A model generated the notes under the pieces. The model was not told the DNA's origin, searched no databases, and saw only the letters and a list, made by a program, of their open reading frames with translations. From Pelomonas sp963992225 (GTDB taxonomy: Bacteria > Pseudomonadota > Gammaproteobacteria > Burkholderiales > Burkholderiaceae_C): a DNA stretch of 64,000 bases. The translations under genes were made by a program, and so were the position numbers. Below, piece after piece: positions 62,538 through 64,000 of the stretch (position 1 is its first letter; each line of letters opens with the position of its first letter). The stretch spans positions 20,136 through 84,135 of the forward strand of contig CAXDTK010000002.1 in NCBI GenBank assembly GCA_963992225.1. Direction: 5' to 3'.

Positions 62538-62551
62538 CACAACTTGTGTTG
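62538..62551 (-). repeat. Right-end repeat 2 of tni element, diverged
   Basis: CACAACTTGTGTTG; the reverse complement CAACACAAGTTGTG matches 11 of 14 positions of the motif. It is 10 bases from repeat 1. Confidence 0.55.
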
Positions 62552-62805
62552 AACGAGCGTGCGACGCTCGCGCCTGCCATTTGTCGCTATCAAATGACGT
62601 CCTGATAAGAACACTTCTCAGGACAGGGCGGACGCGTTGGCCGGCCGCGCGGCGCGACCGCAGCACCGTTGCCGGACGAGGCCGCGCGATGCGGTGAGAG
62701 CGAGAGGGGAAGCAACGCGCACCACGTGTGCAGCCAGTGCGCACGCGCCGATCTACGGCACAAATCCGTCACAACCGACGGAAGCATCCGTCCGATGCGC
62801 CCAAG
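62552..62805. other. Intergenic region, nothing recognised
   Basis: This stretch of 254 bases between the transposon right repeats and the tRNA terminator has no convincing open reading frame. It contains the small palindrome CATTTG-TCGCTAT-CAAATG at 62578-62596, which may lie at the true transposon tip. Confidence 0.5.
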
Positions 62806-62835
62806 AAAAAAGGACTTAGCTCGCGCTAAGTCCTT
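62806..62835 (-). terminator. Intrinsic terminator of tRNA-Lys
   Basis: AAGGACTTAGC (62810-62820), loop TCGC, GCTAAGTCCTT (62825-62835): a perfect 11-bp stem. On minus, the direction of the tRNA fragment, it is followed by a run of T (62811-62806). It lies 20 bases past the tRNA CCA end. It also has GTTTT on plus, so may work both ways. Confidence 0.88.
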
Positions 62836-62854
62836 GTTTTCTAACCAAGATTTT

Positions 62855-62901
62855 TGGTGGGCCCTGAGTGACTCGAACACTCGACCAACGGATTAAGAGT
62901 C
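62855..62901 (-). other. tRNA-Lys(CTT) 3' fragment, attachment site
   Basis: On minus this reads GACTCTTAATCCGTTGGTCG and then AGTGTTCGAGTCACTCAGGG followed by CCCACCA: anticodon loop with CTT, variable loop, T arm (GTTCGAGTC) and acceptor 3' strand with CCA. The 5' half is absent; upstream bases do not pair with the stems. Such a 3' copy next to an integrase gene is the core of an attL/attR site. The intact tRNA should lie at the other end of the island. Confidence 0.85.
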
Positions 62902-63109
62902 AGTTTTTCAAACCCAGCGCCGCGACTTCCTCCCCAGGAAAACCGCGCTTTCCTTGGTATCCATTGGGATAGACCGCGCTTCTTTTGATACGGAATTTGC
63001 CTACACGGCCGCCTACATGCAGAATGCAAGGGCCGAAAGGCAAGCGGGCCCGCAAGGTGGTGGAACACCTGGCGAGCCCTGACCACAACCGATCACTTGG
63101 AGATCGATC

Positions 63110-63322
63110 ATGGCTTCCATCCATTCTGCTCCCACCTCCCTGGATTCGTTCGACCTAGCCACCGAGCGGCTCATTCAAGCTAAGGGCGTCCTCGGCCTGC
63201 TGACCGCGGACCCCGACGCCACCAGCTTCCCCGCCAACATGCGCGACGTCATGTCGAGCCTCTGGGCCGTGGAAGCTCTGATCGACCAGGCCCACGCCGC
63301 GGTGAAGGCATGCCGAAACTGA
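63110..63322 (+). CDS. Small protein upstream of integrase
   Basis: A 70-residue soluble protein: MASIHSAPTSLDSFDLATER, then LIQAKGVLGLLTADPDATSF and a helix SLWAVEALIDQAHAAVKAC. GGAG lies 8 bases before ATG 63110. Its last 13 bases overlap the integrase start. It could be an excisionase-like or regulatory helper by position, but no motif proves this. Confidence 0.65.
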   Translation: MASIHSAPTSLDSFDLATERLIQAKGVLGLLTADPDATSFPANMRDVMSSLWAVEALIDQAHAAVKACRN

Positions 63323-63956
63323 GCAAGAAGCTGACCGACAACGTCGCCCGCTCCATCCCCCTCCCCGCCGAGGGCTACGAGATCCACTGGTGCCGCGACA
63401 CCCCGGGCCTGGGCCTGCGGGTATCCGCCACCGGGGACCGTGCCTACGTGGCCGAGCGCCGCGTCGACGGCAGGACAGTGCGCCGCACCCTCGGCAAGGC
63501 CGCGGGCGCGAAGGCGATCTCGGCCGACACCGCCCGCGGCCTGCAGATCACTGTGTCGAGCGAGCTGCAGACCGGCCTGGACCGCGCCGAGGTGAAGCGC
63601 GAGCGGCGCCAGGTCGAGAAGCAGGAGGCCACGACCCTGGCCGATGCCGTGAAGGCCTACGTGAAGGGCAAGCGGCGTGGCAAGGACGGCCTGCCGCTCA
63701 AGTCGCGCACGAAGGACGACTACCTCAGCATGGTGGAGGCTGGCGGCACCAGCAAGAGCGGCAAGCCCTTTGCCGATGGGCCGCTGTACCCGCTGGCCGG
63801 GAAGTCGATCTACCGGATCAGCGCCGACGACATGCGCAAGGTCTACGCCGCCGCGCTGACGCGCAGCGAGCGCCGGGCGACCTACGCCATGCAGGTGCTG
63901 CGTGCCGTGCTGAACTGGCACGGCGTCGCCGTCGCCGAATCGCCCCTGTCCAAGTC
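63310..63956 (+). CDS. Tyrosine recombinase (island integrase), N-terminal part
   Basis: Opens at ATG 63310 and remains open to the end of the biological sequence, about 215 residues. MPKLSKKLTDNVARSIPLP and then CRDTPGLGLRVSATGDRAYV are the N-terminal DUF4102-like arm-binding domain of P4-type integrases; TLADAVKAYVKGKRRGKDG starts the core-binding SAM-like domain. The catalytic RHRY part is beyond the contig end. It sits 408 bases from the tRNA-Lys fragment, reading away from it, the usual place for a tRNA-site integrase. The codons from 63957 on are adapter, not gene. Confidence 0.9.
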
Positions 63957-64000
63957 CTGTCTCTTATACACATCTCCGAGCCCACGAGACGGACTCCTAT
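63957..64000. other. Nextera sequencing adapter at contig end
   Basis: CTGTCTCTTATACACATCT (63957-63975) is the Tn5 mosaic-end read-through sequence, then CCGAGCCCACGAGAC (63976-63990) the read-2 adapter, GGACTCCT (63991-63998) an i7 index matching N705, and AT begins the P7 side. This is artificial sequence. Confidence 0.98.

Larger units (their letters stand above)
57236..62551 (+). mobile_element. Tn5053/Tn7-like tniABQ transposon
   Basis: A transposon carrying three co-oriented genes (DDE transposase, ATPase, TniQ) in tight overlap, flanked by repeats of one motif in inverted orientation: two left copies (57236-57252, 57318-57334) and two right copies (62515-62528, 62538-62551). Limits are minimal; the true tips lie a little outside. 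No resolvase, TnsA nuclease, cargo or integron is present, so cointegrates may not be resolved by the element itself. It sits against a porin fragment. Confidence 0.78.

Noticed and set aside
62855..62930. A complete tRNA-Lys gene
   Set aside because: Only the 3' half is present; the bases upstream do not form the D arm or acceptor 5' strand.

Overview
The window looks like a high-GC betaproteobacterium of the Burkholderiales type (Rubrivivax, Leptothrix, Cupriavidus and relatives). This is inferred from codon use, from the family mix (Tat-exported multicopper oxidase, pbr-type lead operon, DUF2789, DUF4148-like and DUF2933 proteins) and from tightly overlapped operons; no rRNA or marker gene fixes the taxon. 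The whole stretch reads as accessory DNA: metal resistance, stress and acetyl-phosphate metabolism genes, one transposon and the start of an integrase-bearing island. The last 44 bases are Illumina Nextera adapter, so the biological sequence ends at about 63956 and the window end is a contig end.

Region 1 (1-19324, all minus strand). In transcription order: a phasin/PHA-synthase-like DUF3141 hydrolase, two small envelope proteins, FabI, an acetate kinase-PduL fusion, an acetyl-CoA acetyltransferase, a MerR regulator, a divergent archaeal-type thymidine/AMP phosphorylase, a cyclopropane-fatty-acid synthase-like methyltransferase, an MFS exporter, a P1B-ATPase with two YHS domains and a small membrane partner, FtsH, a LolA-like protein, a divergent phosphoketolase, and a LolD/MacB-type ABC transporter that runs off the left edge. 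Many genes overlap by ATGA or GTGA. My reading is one acetyl-phosphate module (phosphoketolase makes acetyl-P; AckA-PduL turns it into ATP or acetyl-CoA; thiolase and the PHA-like hydrolase draw on acetyl-CoA) set among membrane- and protein-repair genes.

Region 2 (19330-41382): copper and envelope stress. Minus-strand genes include a CopZ-like HMA protein, DUF2933, a phospholipase D-type cardiolipin synthase, an MgtC/DUF4010 protein, an alpha/beta hydrolase, cytochrome c, CusF, DUF411, a cupredoxin, a multicopper oxidase, a TolC-family outer-membrane lipoprotein, small copper-associated proteins, a CusRS-like two-component system, CueR and CopA. A second CopZ is divergent from CopA across paired MerR-type promoters. 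A plus-strand run then carries a Met-rich exported protein, a 'PASDP' small protein and a 7Fe ferredoxin; an MgtC pseudogene follows on minus.

Region 3 (41479-56878): a four-gene ABC-2 exporter (membrane fusion protein, double-NBD ATPase, two permeases), DUF2789, then a lead/cadmium cluster: CadR/PbrR regulator, LspA, PAP2 phosphatase and a PbrA-type ATPase with five N-terminal metal-binding modules. On plus: a cation/Ca2+ exchanger broken by a frameshift, a DsbD-type reductase and a DsbE-type thioredoxin.

Region 4 (57000-62551): a compact tniA-tniB-tniQ transposon with no cargo and no resolvase, flanked by inverted copies of a CAAGAGAAGTTGT motif and abutting a decayed porin gene. Region 5 (62806-63956): the 3' half of tRNA-Lys(CTT) with its terminator, then a small gene and the 5' part of a tyrosine integrase. 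This is the edge of another integrated island extending beyond the contig.
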